From Theristus sp. LFF4_11 (lineage: Eukaryota > Nematoda > Chromadorea > Monhysterida > Xyalidae), in NCBI GenBank assembly GCA_030248135.1, contig JASANC010005303.1, positions 1-64,000 on the forward strand: a stretch of 64,000 nt of DNA, in the 5' to 3' direction. The position numbers and the translations under genes were made by a program. The notes below the pieces were generated by a model that saw only the letters and a program-made list of their open reading frames with translations, was not told the DNA's origin and did no database searches. Below, in pieces: positions 12,161-26,800 of the stretch (its first letter is position 1; every line of letters begins with the position of its first letter).

Positions 12161-14157
12161 TCATTTGGGCTGCATAGCAGCACTCATTGCGGCTGCGGCG
12201 GCGGCTGATTGCTGCGAAAATAGAGCCGCTGAAAAAAGTTAAGTAAACTAAGAGGTTCTGAAAGTAAATTGTGAATGAAGAATTGATCGTAGTTCTTTTG
12301 AACAATGCGATGTCGCGCAGTCGCAAACAAACAAACACACGCACCGCGCACACACACACTGGCACGTGTGCTGCTGTTATCTCGAATGCGTGTGCCAGTG
12401 TGTTTGTTTGGTTATGTTTCACTGATCAACTACCTTGTGTCATGATGAACACTGTCTTCCGAGTGCGACTTTCAGCAGGCTCATAACGAATGAGCACAGC
12501 AGTACATCTTTCATCAGCTAAAGTGCCGCAACAAACGCAACACCGTCTGACCGTATTGCTCGTGTAGCGCGGCGGCGGCTGCCTGCGGCGAGAAGTACGC
12601 CGGCGGCATCGGCGGCATCGGGTGGTGCACGTGCGGGTGCGCGTGCGGGCCTGGCGGGCGCTGGTGGTGTGCGGCGGGCGGTGTCCCGTCCATCGACGGC
12701 TGCTGGTGCGACGACGGTCGTTGTTGGTGGTGCGCGGGCTGCTGATGCGCCGGCGACATGCCGCCGCCGGCTGAACCGCCCGCTACACTGGTGTTGTTGT
12801 TGCCGCCGGTGCCCGTCTGCACGCCGGTGGCGCATTTCAGCTCGTGGATTTTGTGCATCTGCGGTGTGACACCGCCGCTTGGCGTCGTCGTCGTCACGGC
12901 AGCTGGCGTCGACACTGAGCTGACTGGGTGCGCCATTTGTGGCGGCGGGCCGAGGTGCGCGTGCGCGTGGTGCTGGTACGAGGAGGACGGCACGACTAGC
13001 ATCGACGGCACTGGCGTGTACGACAGGAAACCTGCAATGTGGCCCGGGTTTTAGTTGGACACTCAATTGAAGATACAACTGTTATATCATCAATGTCCCC
13101 AACAATGTCGACACAAAGCAAATTAAATGACGCTGAAAAAAATCAGTTTCCAACCTGGCGGCATAAAACCGGGATGCGAGACGAACGGATTCGCCGGATG
13201 ATGCCCGGCGAGGACCGGCGTCATGCTGACTCGCGGCATTGCCAGACCCGCAACTGGGGACGCCTGAAAACGAGCGCGCTGGTGTGAACGGACGGTTCGG
13301 AATTTGCGAAGTAAAAATGGAAAGTGAAATGTGCAAGCGTAGTGCCCGACAGCACCTGCTGCGCATGGTGGTGTTGCGTGTGCGCATGATGGTGAGCGTA
13401 GTGAGTGGCGGCCGCTGCGGGCGACTGCGGCGGCGGTGCCTTCAGCTCGTCCGTGCTCGTGCCGATCGTGCTACGCGACGACGCCGCCCGCGGCAGACTC
13501 TCCGCAGACGCGCTGGCGTTGCCACCGTGGCATGGCGACTGCTCGACCGCTTGTTGGTCGACGGTCGAGGCCGGCCGTGGCGGCGGCGTGGTGTGCGGCT
13601 GGCGACTGAGCGCGTGCTGGCCGGCGCACTGCGGCTGCACAACCGCGACACTCTTCGACGACTGCGTCGCGCTAGAGGGCGTGCTGCTCTTGCCCGCGTG
13701 CGCGCTCGCATGCGGCATCTGACTCGGCGTGCTGCTGGAAATGAGGCAGGGCTGTGCTGAATGCAACACAGGACGCACCAGGATTCCAAGGTTTTTTCAG
13801 TGAACTCATCGCTTGATTTATCAAAGCGAACGGACGAGCGAGCGATGTTTTTAGCCAGGGCTAACCCAGAGAAGCGTACAGAACGCCATCGAGTAGAGCG
13901 CCCATCGAGTTTTCTCTGTTATTAAGTGCCTATCTATACCCCCTCGGCGGGGCACGATCCCCCGAACGAACAGACAAGAGTCTAACGCGCTACCAACCAG
14001 GCCACGAAGGTGACTAGAATGAGATCAAAATTTGTTTGAGGAAAAAACAACGAATGTGGTTTCACAGTCTTCACCTGATGACACCGGCGGTTGTGGTTGC
14101 GGTGCCCGTTGTTGTTGTTGTTGTTGTTGTTATTGTCGTCATCGTTGTTGCTGTTGC

Positions 14158-14193
<36 letters not shown>

Positions 14194-17100
14194 AGTTGAG
14201 CTTGTACTGTTTGTAGAGGTTGACGCTGATTGGCTGGTGTTGTGCGTCTGTATGACGGAGGCAGTTTGTTGCGTGCTTTGCTGAGTGGACGTGGATGAAG
14301 TGGAGGGTGCGACCAGTTCGTTTTGTTTCTCCAGCACTGGCGCAGTGTCGTCGCTGATGTCAGAGTAGGCCGGAGAACGACTGACGGCCCTGCAAATTGA
14401 GTGCGTGTGTGTTGTGGTGAGCAAGTGCAGGATACAAGGAAACAAAACAATCTGACTGCACTCAGAAAACGTGTACACTTTCTTAAAGCACTTATAAAGT
14501 GGACGGCAATTTTATGATTATTTTTTTAGGTTCTGCGACTCAGTGCGTGTGCAGACCTTAAAACGAGAGAAGTTTATATCTTCATGTGGTAATTCGAAAG
14601 GGCCAAAATGACCCTTCCCGATTTAATGGACTCGCATCATTTCACAAATTTTGAACTCCCGCGTCATAACCAACCTGTCCGGGCGTCCCTCCTCCGCGGA
14701 ACTGGCGTTCGACTCCGGCGCCGCCGGTGGGGGAGTGGACATTTCGAGTTTCGGGAAATCGGCCGTCTCCGTGGAAGTGGTGGACTTTCGACTTCGGCTC
14801 TTATCAACGACGCTCAATAATTTCTGCAGACTCTCTTCTTCCTCGGGTGACAGTTTCGTTTTGTTGATACTGTGATTGGTGGCCGCTTTCGGACTGCTCT
14901 CTTCCGTCTTCACCCGTTTCTGCGGGGCGACCGCTTCCGTCTTCGGAGTTACAGGCGCCGGCGGGGGCGGCAGCGGTTCGGCGGCCTCCGCTGACTCCGG
15001 CAGTGGCTCTTGGAATGAGCGATGAGTGGAATTCTGGTGAAATTTCAGCGCCACACTGCTGGCGAACTGTTTGTTGCACGAGTCGCAGGGACACTGCTGC
15101 AGCACGGGCGACATCGGCTCAAGCATCGACTCGCCGATCGCCGATGCCGAGTTGCAGCCGCCGCTCTGGCTGCTGTCGTCGTCGTCGGCGCCGCCTCCAA
15201 ACGGAACGTAACATCTTTAACTGACTCTCTTCGAAGGATTCAAACCGTTTTGAATTCTGTCCAACCAATCAGCTAGTTGTATATTATATTAGCCAGATGG
15301 ACTATATATCCGCAAATTGTGTCTTGGAACCAAATTTAAAAAAGTTATAATGAAAAAAGCCACATTGCGTCACCGCAATCGCAGCTGAGAACGAATCTGA
15401 TCTTCAAGCCGGTAAACAAGAAAGCACGCAAACGATGTACCAGGAATGTTGACCGTCAACTTTGCGTTCGCCGTCTTCGTGTGATTTGTGGTCGATTTCG
15501 AGCGATGATCGATCAGACTGAGACTCGCTGTGCTCGTTGACGAGCGACGCAGTTCGGCTGCATTTTGCGATGAGCCGCTGCCGCCGGTGGCGCCGCGGCC
15601 GCCGCGTTTGCCGTTGCGACCCTTCGCCGGCGTCAGTTCGAGCAGCGGCGATTCGCATTGTCTGAAAATGGAACGTTTCTTTTGTGTGAATTCCTATTTT
15701 GAGGTTTGAAATTTTGAGGCCCGACATTAATCCAATTTCGTCGATCAATTCTCTTAATTCTGATTTACTCTGTTTTTTTTCAAATTTCCCTCTCCCACAG
15801 CGATGGCCCGTCACAAAACTGAGAGCTGGCGTATGTTTCATAAGCATCACTTTACTTACGGTTCGGTGAAAGCACTGCACACACTCACGCTTTGGTCAGG
15901 TTTACCTAGACCCCGACCTTGTTTATATTTTATGCAATAAATAACCCTCTCAAAACAGAGAATGCAAACATTGCTGTGTGGTTTCAACGTTTGGCAGATG
16001 AAAATAGGCGGAAAGTGGAGGACAATTTTTAAAAGGTTTATTACTATTGACAAATGTGCTCATTGATTCAACAACAGTAAAAGTGAAGGTACATAAATCG
16101 GTGAAGAAGACAAGACAACTGTTGCCACGTCTGTTGACATTTGCACAACTGATGTTTACTTGCGGACTAGCCTGTTTGTGATATTCACTTAGTTCCACCA
16201 AAAAACGGTAAAGCAATTGAATATCAAATTTCGGTTTTTCTGATTTGTTTATTTGCGCTGAGGTCATCAAAACTGTTGAGCGTGCCCCGCTCAAATGCAA
16301 CAACCGACATGCACACGAATATTACGAGTTTTATGATTCAGCAATTCCACTGCCAACCGAAAATGCTTGAATATCAATTTTCAGCCTGTTTGTTCATTTG
16401 ATATCTGATTATGAGAGATCGAACTCAAAAAAACGCACCTGGGCGGTGCCCAATCGTATCGAGAGCAGTCTAGTAACGTGCCAACGTATGACTTGCCGCG
16501 CCACGTTACATTCACGACCAGCAAACCTAAAACAACACAAATTAATTGTTTTTTCAAAGTAAAACGGCAAATAGAAAATGCCATATAAATAATCATGTGG
16601 GGGATCCAAAGATCAATTGCATATTATTTACGCAAGAAAACTGTGCAACACCATCTGCCACTTCTGGGCGGAAACGTAAAACAAATGTCGCACTTATCGA
16701 TTGTGACGCCCTTGTTCAAGATTTGTTATTCATTTTCACGGCGTCCCTTTTATTCGTTTCCTGTCTTTGACACTGAATTGTCGAAAGAAAAATTGCGGAG
16801 AAAAACGATCATAAATAAAAAGGGCGACATGACGGATTCCTATCGCAAGAACGTGAGAAGGCATAAAAGACAATGTCACAGTCACTTATCTACATTGTGT
16901 GCCGATCCCGCTCTTCTCTTGACAATCACAATTTATTAGTGATTTCGCCACATTTTCAAAAACAGTGCTCATTCAATTTACGGCATTCAGCTCTGCTTGA
17001 ATGCAAAACTGAAACAAAAAAACTTGTGCTTTCAACCGACCGGAGGAAGTTTCACTCCAAACGACCCCGTCCAAGTTGACATGCGTGCCCGGCTCGCACG

Positions 17101-20100
17101 GCCCCAACTGCTCTGGGTCAATCTCGCTCGCAACCGAGCGCACCCACGTGCTTGCGTCGCGCTTCTGAAATTTGAAAAAAAGATGATTTTCAATTCGTTT
17201 ATGGACTAAGCGATTCGCCTTTGATATTACTCGAATACCCAAAAACACAAAAGTACTGTACTTTCGGACTATCGACAGGTGATTCTAATCTCCAGTGTTT
17301 GTAACGTAATGGAAAAAATCTAAAACCACATTTTCTTGCCCAATCAACATGCTTTATTTTTTAGAAATAATCAAAACAAACAAGCAGACTTTATTCAACG
17401 TCACATACAGTTCATACAACTTTCTCAAATGTGGTGAATGATAATCTTCGTGATCCTTTGATGTGAAAATTAATTTGTTGCCTATGCAACGTTTCAAACA
17501 TGTTTTGATAAAAATTTATTTCAAAGTTGGGCCCATCAGCGCGCTGAATTGAAATTGCAATTTCAGCGACAAAACTGCATTCAAAACCCGCTTTCCCACA
17601 ATTTTATGTATTCAGTGTTCCCCTGAACCTTTGGAAAACTGCGTACACTTATCTAACATTTACATTCAATAAAACTTTGATGACACAAACAACCACCATC
17701 ACATCACGATCACACCATCGCCTGTGTGCCGTTTTTGCATTTTACACAAGCTGTGCGGTTTTTATCAATGGGCAACGGCAACCTGGTCTTCGGATCCTTG
17801 AACATAAAAAGGTGCGCAACAAATTGGAATGTTTTTCTATTGATAAGCGGACACCGTTTTTGGCAAAATCAAAAAAACAACGTCTTTGACTGCTTCTTAT
17901 CAAACCACCATGAAAAATTCAAATGGACGAATCGAATCAGTCACGTGATGTGGATCAAAGGAAACTTTCGACTGCAAAAATTGAATTTACTTCAAGAAAA
18001 ACATGCATATCAACGAGTCAAGAAAGTCACATTGGGTAAAATTTCCAAAGACAGCAAGATTTCTATGACATTAATTACACAATCAAAACTGGCATTTCCA
18101 TGATCTAATAATGTTTACAAGCACCAGGCAGTCTAATCGAAACCACCAAAAGATGGACTGAAAAAAATTGTGCGTCACGTATTAAAAAAAATACATTTCC
18201 ACAACGCGTGTTTCATTGCACTGCACACATAAAAAATTGTCAAGCAAGCGCGTTCCGTAACATGCGGTGGTTTTGCTTTCATTTTTTACAGGTTTGCAAT
18301 TTCGGCTGATCGGTATTTTTTTGCAGAAAAATCAACCTTTGAATGTACATGTAATCCACTAACATTTACACACGCACATCAAATCGACTTTCCAGAACAA
18401 CATTTGCAGAAAAAGGTTTTCCGATCCGGCAAAAGTCATGCGCTTCGTTGAGTTCAGCAATGGGCATGCCAGCACTTGAATTAATGACACTTGTGACTGA
18501 CAACAAATGAATGCCGTCACGCACACTCGCTGACTCATCACACTCGTAATTGTGAAACAGGGAAACGTTGAAAACAATGTTACTTTCGTGTTTATCTACA
18601 AATAACAATCGCAAACCGAGTGTATTCCCGAATGTCAAAGACGTTATTCTTCAAAGAGATCCCTCTCGCCATTATAATGCCATTTGAGTATTTTGCATTT
18701 TGTTGACATTTTTTCTGCGGTTTTTGTTTGCACTCAGAGTGCACAAAAAACGCACACAACCACACACATCTTGAAAAGCACGCAATTTTCTAGAGTCCAC
18801 TGTGTAAAAAAGAGTAAATTGACAACAGCCGTGCACCTTTGTGCCTCCATTCCACATGGGCGATTTTTTTGTCAAGGACACACCGTCAAATGCCGGTACT
18901 AAATTATTGCACTGGGGTGACTTCCATGAACACAATTCGACTGTGTGTTTTTGTGTTGTTGTTTTTTACACCGAAGACTTTTTATCAATATTTGAAAGTT
19001 TTGCTTTCAGACTTAAAAACAAACAACGAGGTTACGAGGTTCACAATTCTAAAACAAACATAGGTAATTCCAGTTAGCGCTTTCTAACAAATTGTGTTTC
19101 TACAATTTCATGTCAGGCGCGTACACAGCGTCTCTGTCCAATCACACATGTGCTTTCAGTCAGATAATCGCAATCTATAAAACACGCGTCAAAGAATGTG
19201 TGTGTGTGTGGTCACACTCACACTGCCGTATAATGCAATAGTCATAAATAATGCATCAAGACTTATATCGCACTATATTCGTCAGTGTATTTTGCAGGAA
19301 ACTTTGTTATTGCGCACATTTCGACAGATTTAATTTGGTTTTCAAAACGGGCGCACTTGAAAAAATAACAACAACAAACGAGCAGAAGAAAAACGACAGT
19401 TTTCACACATTCGCGCTTTTTTGTTTTCTGTCGTCATATTTCCGTGTCAGTTTTGATGGATCTAGCTTTGAAATTCGATATTTTGCGGAACAAGGCTTCA
19501 TAATGTTGTATCACGGCAAAGGCAATAGCTCGCTTGTCGCTGTAAGCTAACTACTAAAAGCTTGAGTGTTCTGGTTTGCGTGGCTGAATGAACAAGCCCC
19601 CTCTCCCTCCGTTTTCCGTATACACCCGTGCATTCATAAGGTCGCGGTTGAGCAAAATGAACATCATGGAAACGATATGAGTGCACGCATGAATGCTTTG
19701 ATCACATATTTCGAGGCGATAAACATCACGGACGCAAAACAACAAAATAATCAGCAATACACGCACGCACACGTACACACACAACCGAATCGGCTTGCAA
19801 AAATACAGTGTAAAGGTGGTCGTTAAAAAACGGCAAACGCACTCATAAAACGAAAGCGGGCCGGTGCCGATGTTGTAAAAAATCGGGTCAAAAATTAAAA
19901 CAATAAAAAGAGAATGGTGTTCGTTTTCTTGTAAAAAGGGAAAGCACAACGCACCTTAGCAGCAGTTGCCTTTGACTTCTTCAGCTCCGGTTCGCCGTCC
20001 GTGCTCGTTTCATCCGTTTTGTTCGTCTGCTTCTTTTTCGACGGTCGTCGCGGTGAATTGTTCGTGTTTTGGCTGTTGTTGTTCACCTTTTTACTGCTGG

Positions 20101-20662
20101 ACTTTCGACTCTTGCTTGGCGTGGACGACTTTGACTGTGCGACCGTCTTCAGTTCGTCCCCGCCGAGTGGCGCAGCGTTTGCAGTGGACACGCTGGCGGA
20201 GTCTGCCTCCAGGAGCGCAGTGTCGGGTGACACGGCCACGGCCGGCTTGTCGCTGGTCAGCAGCGTTGCTGCGTCGCTGGCACTCGAACACGCACGCTGC
20301 ATGTCAGACACACTTTCCCGCAGCCCTGTCGTTGCTGTTGTTGCCGTAGTGGCGCTCTCCATTGCGACAGGTGCATTTTGCTGGTTCGCAGTTTCGCTCG
20401 TGTGCAGTGACAGTAGCGGCTGTAGCGCAGGCGGCGGCGGTGGCGGCGGCAGCAGAGGCGAGCTTGCCTCGGCAATGTTATTGTTATTATGCTCCTCTGA
20501 TGGTGTATCGTCCCGGCCGGCTACGTCGCCGTTTGGAAAAACAGCAGCAGCTGATTCGGCATTGGAGCTCGCCGCGTCGTTCGGTAAATCAATAATGAGA
20601 CGATCCGCGTCACAACTGGTGTCCATTAGTTCACTGGTGCTGCTGCTGTTGAGACACGCCAT
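12161..20662 (-). CDS. ZNF609: ZNF608/ZNF609/scribbler-family zinc-finger transcriptional co-regulator
   Basis: Ten exons on the minus strand: 20662-19955, 17164-17041, 16526-16439, 15661-15441, 15194-14675, 14389-14075, 13734-13356, 13263-13155, 13031-12552, 12228-12161. They total 3012 nt, 1003 residues, with frame kept throughout. Exons 2-3 encode the family hallmark: [17 protein letters not shown], then [19 protein letters not shown] and YDWAPPR. Exon 5 holds one C2H2 finger (C-x4-C-x12-H-x4-[11 protein letters not shown] then FHQNSTH), spaced as in vertebrate ZNF609. Exon 6 has [10 protein letters not shown], another family motif. The rest is low-complexity: Ser/Thr/Lys-rich N-terminus, poly-Thr, and His/Pro/Ala-rich C-terminus ending in MSAAMQPK. 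Members are nuclear regulators of transcription and neural development (Drosophila scribbler/brakeless). The start ATG is 11 bp after a TTTCCAG acceptor. The acceptor of exon 5 lacks a clear pyrimidine tract. Confidence 0.93.
13940..14010 (-). pseudogene. Degenerate tRNA-like sequence (Lys-CTT-like)
   Basis: On the minus strand a 71-nt segment starts CCTTCGTGGCCTGGTTGGTA (A-box-like). It contains TTAGACTCTTGTCTG as anticodon arm and a CGGGG/CCCCG T-arm stem with a 7-nt loop, and it closes with CCGAGGG pairing to CCTTCG. The anticodon loop is one base short and the T loop is not TTCGANN, so this is probably a tRNA pseudogene or SINE head. It lies in an intron of the ZNF608/609-like gene. Confidence 0.45.
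14102..14196 (-). repeat. (ACA)n coding microsatellite, poly-Thr
   Basis: On the minus strand this is an ACA/ACC-rich run inside exon 6 of the ZNF608/609-like gene. It encodes a long threonine tract interrupted by Ala and Met codons. It is GTT/TTG-rich on the plus strand. Confidence 0.85.
14525..14610. mobile_element. Partial MITE, TTCTGCGACTCA family
   Basis: GGTTCTGCGACTCAGTGCG followed by TGCAGACCTTAAAACGAG matches the 5' part of the family. It lies in an intron of the ZNF608/609-like gene. Confidence 0.45.
15256..15325 (+). repeat. Short repeat related to the 55.8-56.6 kb hairpin arms
   Basis: ACCAATCAGCTAGTTGTATA, then TATTAGCCAGATGGACTA, resembles the ends of the hairpin arms (ACCAATCAGCGAGTTGCATA). 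A third piece lies at 34013-34070. This copy is in an intron. Confidence 0.55.
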
Positions 20663-23350
20663 GATGTGTATTGCTGGAAACAAGGCATACATTCTTTGAA
20701 ACGTTGCTTTGAATGAATTAGAGAAGTATGCAAACGTTCTCTTTCATAATACAATTGTATCAATGTGTTTGAGGAAACCTGCATGAATCACGTGACGTAA
20801 CGCTGTTGGCGGTGATAAGAATGTGAAGCCCAAAGGCGCATGAATAATAAACCAGATTCAGATGATCAGCACTGAATAGCATGAAAAAAAGAAATAAATA
20901 CAGAGAGGGAATGACATGGGAAGGAGCGTACAGGGTGGCAGGCAACTCGAGCACCTCTTCGAATTAAAATCGACTGCAAAATACGACCTACACGCTCAGA
21001 ATGTGTTCCTTGTCAAAACGTCTGCGAACGGCGCACATTAAAAAGACACCGCTGTTTTCTGGTGCGTCCGTACGTACAGCTTTGGGTGAAAGCAATTAGC
21101 GTATCGTCTGTGTGTGTCGGCTGCTGCTGCAAACTCCCATCGGAATAGAACGACTGAACCACCCGAAGCCAGTCAGTTCTTCAGCGTTTTATGCATTGCA
21201 CGTGCGTATTGATGTGTGCACTGTCACACACAAGCGAACCAAAGCCAACGTCTCTTTTTATGGGTGAACGACATTTCAACGTTTCAATGGTTTTAATTGC
21301 CATTGAACTCAAATTTTCAAAGTCAAATGACCGATTTACAGTTAAAGCATTCAGAATGCTAAGTTTCCATAAAAAAACGGTTTTACTGAAATGCAATGAG
21401 AGTAATGACACGAGTAACATAGTGCTTTTCAACCAGGAACGGCAAAACTGCACACATATTTGCTCGCTCGGGACGAGTATTAGCAGTGTGCTGCTGGCTG
21501 GGCGGATGTCCTTGTGTGCCAGCATATATAAAAGCATCCATACACTCGCAACATACACAACACAATGCTGCGAATATGCGGTTGTTACGATCGTACACAT
21601 TGTGTATGCTTATTACGCTTAACATACAGAGATACTAGAAGACAAATGCTTCCAAATAATAACATTATATTATAAATGCCATGTGCATAAACGATGATGC
21701 GCTGCAATGAAATTGGTGTGAACTATGCAATTATAGCATTATGTACTGACGAAAATTATGTGTGGCTGATGTCAAAAGTGATGCACGTGGAACAGGTAAT
21801 CTTCTTTGAAATACACACACACGACCACATGCGAATGTGCATGATGGTCATATTACCAATTACGGCATGTGAGAAAACGTACGTGTCACAAGTGTAAAAT
21901 GAAAAAGATCTCTCTCTCTCTCTCTCGCCTCGCTCTCTTTGCGTCCTATTAAGTTCAACATTTATGAGATTGCAGTCGCATGGAAAGATGAGATAAGACA
22001 GAGATTTATATTTCATAACACAAAATATGAACATGAAAAGTTGCACACGGAAGAACGCTGCAAACGCCCATGTGCAAACTGACCTGTGCACCTCAAAATC
22101 CTTCTTACTCAATCTGGTTCACTGAAAATAAACAACATGTGGTGTTTTTGTGTGAGAAAATTTCAACTTTGCAAACGATTGAGGTTAAAAAAGGTGCACT
22201 CGGAAAATTGCTGCTGTGAGAAATGAGTTGTCATCAAAAACAGATTCTGTAAGACGAAAACACAATAACTTTTACGACACATACAGCATGCTGGCAGAAA
22301 ACAGCAAATATCTTGTAAATGTAACAGAAACAAGCAGACGGCATTTCAAAATAACACATGATGTCTTTACCCGAATCGCTGCCTGTTTTAAACACCGTTT
22401 CCACACAGAAATCTGCGCATGTGAGCATGGCAATCGAATGAAAAAAAAACTGTTGAACAATGCGATTTGCTTTGCAGCTAAGTGATCATCGTTGTCGCCG
22501 TAACCATGAAGATTGCTTGAGCGAAAGAGAGAGGCAAACTGAGAAAAACGGAGTACATATATGTGCAGGGGAGTGGAAGATGGAAGATGTAGGGAGCGCG
22601 AGACTGAGTATGTGCAACGATCGCGCGGTTTTGGGCCGCCCGGGGCGACGCGAACACGCGGATACGAGTAAAAGGGCAGACAACGCGCTGGCCACGGTGT
22701 ACACACACATCGACAAAATGCGTATGCGACTGAGAATGTTCTCTCTCTCTCTTTCTGCTCTCGCCGTAAGCGCGCGAACGAGACGAAACAGACAGACTGA
22801 CTGTGCACGCGTTAGACATTTGCCCAAATGCGCACCTCGCTGTGCAACTGCACTATTTTGGCCACTTAAAATTGGGCAAAATTTTGCACCCAATTTTGTT
22901 TTTTAAAAACATAGTTGACCATATGCATGCCGAAGTCAGGAACTCTTGAATTTTTGAAAACTTTCAAATCTTTTGTCAAATTTCATGCAATTTATCCCCA
23001 CAAAACGTGGCAGTTTTCCACCGCAATCTGGCAATCGTGCATTGTGTGTGCGGTCGGCATAAAATACGAACACACACACACACACACACACAATGTGTAC
23101 ATTGACTACACGTATACAACAGTATGAAAGATAACGTTTTCGTTGTGGCTGTTTACTTGGTGGCTGTGATGAAACGCTTCATGTCGCTGACACATGGTTT
23201 TGCAATTGCAACTTTGAAAGTTTCAAAATGAAAACGACGTTCAGGTTCAGGCTTCGCATTATTCACAATCAGAGTCAATAAATAAGTAGATAAATATAAA
23301 AAACACGTTTCACGAAAGTCCAATTAACAAGTGACGAAGTGAGAACAAGT
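20663..23350. other. Region upstream of the ZNF608/609-like gene with no gene seen
   Basis: I see no open frame with family similarity on either strand. It holds short (CT)n at 21908-21927 and (CA)n at 23071-23091, plus a GC-richer stretch at 22480-22870 with CpG-containing runs. It probably contains the promoter and 5' leader of the minus-strand gene. Confidence 0.4.
21525..21534 (+). promoter_or_regulatory. TATA-box-like sequence on the plus strand
   Basis: TATATAAAAG sits in an otherwise mixed-composition stretch. No downstream gene on the plus strand is evident, so this may be chance. Confidence 0.2.
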
Positions 23351-23359
23351 GAAGGCGGA

Positions 23360-23545
23360 AACACCATTTAGTTTTTCGTCCGTACGCACAAACGTCGTTC
23401 TAAATCCCGTACGCAAACTAATCGTGTCCGTAATGCATTAAGATAGCACACACGACACGATTTCTAAATCGCGTGGCCATTTTTTTACGTGTCGTGTCCG
23501 TGCGTACGCACAAAAAACTAATTGCTAAACGCGCCTTGAGCGTGA
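23360..23545. mobile_element. MITE related to the element at 49.35-49.74 kb
   Basis: The left end is TTTAGTTTTTCGTCCGTACG. The right end is CGTGCGTACGCACAAAAAAC then AATTGCTAAACGCGCC. The ends are inverted and share the CGTACGCAC core with the copy inside CSN2. It is intergenic and somewhat degenerate at its left edge. Confidence 0.6.
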
Positions 23546-23650
23546 CAAGTTGGCCAGAAGGACATCGAAGTGTAATAAAAAGCATACGATAGGAGAGGAC
23601 AGACCAAAAGTGCACTGCAAACTCTGTGCCAGATTTATTTTATTCGACAG

Positions 23651-23870
<220 letters not shown>

Positions 23871-26800
23871 AATACTACCATGAAAAATGATCATCATAAC
23901 GCAAGACGCAAGTGAGACAGCCATCACATTTCGACGACAATGACTGCAAATTTGCACACTGCAGCATTTGATTGTGATCTTCCTCTTCGGCTGTTTCGGA
24001 TAGAAAAAGATTTCAGCGGATCAGAACAAAAAAGTTGCGCGCAGGCGAAGAAAAAAGAAAACCACCCGACAAAACGGTGCTAAACGCTGGAACGCAAAGC
24101 TGGTTGGAAATGGCAACGCTCTTTGAAGAATGCTGGCTTTCTCGATTACGTTTTTGTTTTTTTTTGGTTCGCCGGTTTGAAAGTGTGCCCGCGTGCTTTT
24201 GACTTATCGAAAACGTGTCCGAAGCAAACATTTTGGTTGCGAACATCTGATCATATTCGGCAGTTTTATTTTCAACTTGAAAATGTGAATCAAAATTTTT
24301 TCTACACACAGAACACGCTGCAGTTGGCAAGCTAATTGAACGGTTTAATAAAACGTTAAAACTTTGAACATCTCAAAAACATGCAAAACAAATTGTTTCA
24401 ATCTTATTCGGTTTCAGAAATTTCACAGAAAGTGGTGTTCACATCGCAGGGCAGCAATCAAGCTCAAAATGTACACCACGTCACACGTGTATCGCCGTGT
24501 CCGGTGTTTGCATTGGATGGCTGCATTGCAGATAAGCATAGACGCTGAAAAGAGGAGTAATGACCGATAATAAAACGCCTGTCTGTGCCGCGCATGCCCC
24601 CGAGGTAGCGTGGTAGCTCAACACACCACATCAATTTCAAAGGATATCGAGAAACAAGAAAACTGAGTTTCTTCACTGAAATCAGAGCAAACCGGTGGTT
24701 TCTAAATATGAACCTGAAGTCAATCAATTGTCGTGCCATGGTGCTCTTTCAAAAACAGTAAAACAACAGTCTCAGTGAAAATAAGTTTGAGTGGTAGGAC
24801 AAACGTGTGGCACGTTTTATGGAATGTCAAAATAATGGCAACTAGGTGAAACGAGCTAAAACATGTACATGTATGTAATAGAGCAACATGGACAGATGTG
24901 CACAGACGCACACACTTCCCAATATATTTGAATACCTATTGAGACCGTAGTACGGTGGTATACATTCGAGTATTAATACCAGCAGCAATCATATTACACT
25001 AAAAAATGATTGATTGCTTGGGTAGGGTTTGCGTTATGTATGGGTTAGCGGGTGGGCCGCACCAAAAAACCGACAGACTCCTGTTGCATTGCGAAGAGAT
25101 TTTTTTCTCTTTCTATTCAGATCGTTGTCGAACGTGTCGGAATATCTGCACGCGCATTATAAAATCGCAATAACGCAAATTACTCGAACAAACAAAAACA
25201 AATACACGCCAGCACACGGCTGCATATTGGACGCATTGTTTTGTTTGCGCTGAAACGATCTACACACGTTTGAACATGACGGTGCACACACAACACACAA
25301 CGCAACACCAGTGGAAACGCGATTTTCCAGATAAAAAAGTGCACGACATGTATTAATAATACACGTGCGAAATGGAAGTGACTGCCAGAGACGCCGAGAG
25401 AAGAACTGAAGAGAACGAAAATTGACTGACTGCTCGCAGACGGGTCGTGTGCGGGCTGACGCACATAATGGCGCTCGCCTGGTGTGTGCAGTCGCTGACC
25501 AACAACATTTTCAACAACGTTTGCACTGGAGTATCCGCTCCGCCAACAACACAACAGAGCGCTTGAAACGGCGTTATCTGACAAGTTCATTTTACATCGA
25601 AAACACGCGCCAGCTGGTTGGTTGGCTGCATCTGCAAAGAGTGCACGAGCACAAATGCGCCAATAAGCGAGGTATAATTATTTTTTGACGTCCTGTTTCG
25701 TTTTGGTTCTGTGATTTTGAACGAAAAATCTGGTTTCGGTTCAAACAAAATATGTAGAACAAAAAGAAAGTTTCGCAAATATTGCGTTCAGATCAATCGA
25801 ATCCCAATGTGCTTGCTGGACTGGCTGCATCGACGATTTCAAAATGGCAACCAACCACACCGAAAAACATATTCCCAAAAAACAATTCAACTTTTTGTTG
25901 AACCTATTGTTAAGTGCCACTAAATATTCAGATAGCACTTTTCATCCAAATGAACAGTGCGTCCCTCAAACGGTTGCAATACGGCAGTTTGAATATCAAT
26001 TGCTATTGCGCAGACGAGACACAAAAACCGCACGTTGTTTGTGGCAATGGAGAACAGACGTGCAAGCAGGCGCTGGTGCATCGTTTTTATGCAAAAGTAC
26101 CTGAAACGGTGCGCACAGATTGAAGTTGAAAAACCGATTAACTAATGGGTGACAAAAGACGTGATGAGGTGCCGATAAACATATGTTTTCTGATTTTTTT
26201 GCAATTTCAAAACTGAACAGACCAGCGCCAAATCATAAAGCCAAAAATCGGAGGAAAATAATAAGTTATAAAACGACTCGTAAAACAATACCGTTTTTTT
26301 GTTTTTACAAACTTCCGTAAGTCAGGTTTATGGTAACTCTAAGTTCAGGAGACTAATCCGAAAGACCGAAACCGAAAGGTCGCAAACGCTGTGGCCAATA
26401 TCAAGCCACATCAATTTGCAATTGTCAAGGGTGATTTTATGCGGATCACCAACCAATAGAACAGGACCATCGTACTGGGAGACGGGAATGCATTGAAATC
26501 GTGATGAAATGACATCAAGCTTGAACAGCCATCAAACATTCAGAAAATCTGCGCCATTTTCCGACACGGTGGGGAGGCAACATGTTTGCCATTTGAGATG
26601 ATTTTTCTGTAAAGAAGCTCATTAGAGGTTCGAACAGCGTTTGTCTTTCAAGGGGAACACCCGCTGGGTCGCGTACAATGGGCAACAAGGAAGCAGGGAG
26701 ATTGTTGCCTGCATCGTGAATCAGGCAAGCAACGCCGAGGGCATGAACGCCGCTATAAACCGCAAATTGATGTGCGTATTATGACATGTTGATTGTTTTC

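Noticed and set aside
12669..13760. Long Arg/Ala-rich open frames on the plus strand
   Set aside because: They are antisense or alternative frames of ZNF608/609 exons 7-9, which match the family on the minus strand.
13940..14010. Functional tRNA-Lys on the minus strand
   Set aside because: The anticodon loop is one base short and the T loop lacks the TTCGANN core, so it is listed as a pseudogene or SINE-like relic.
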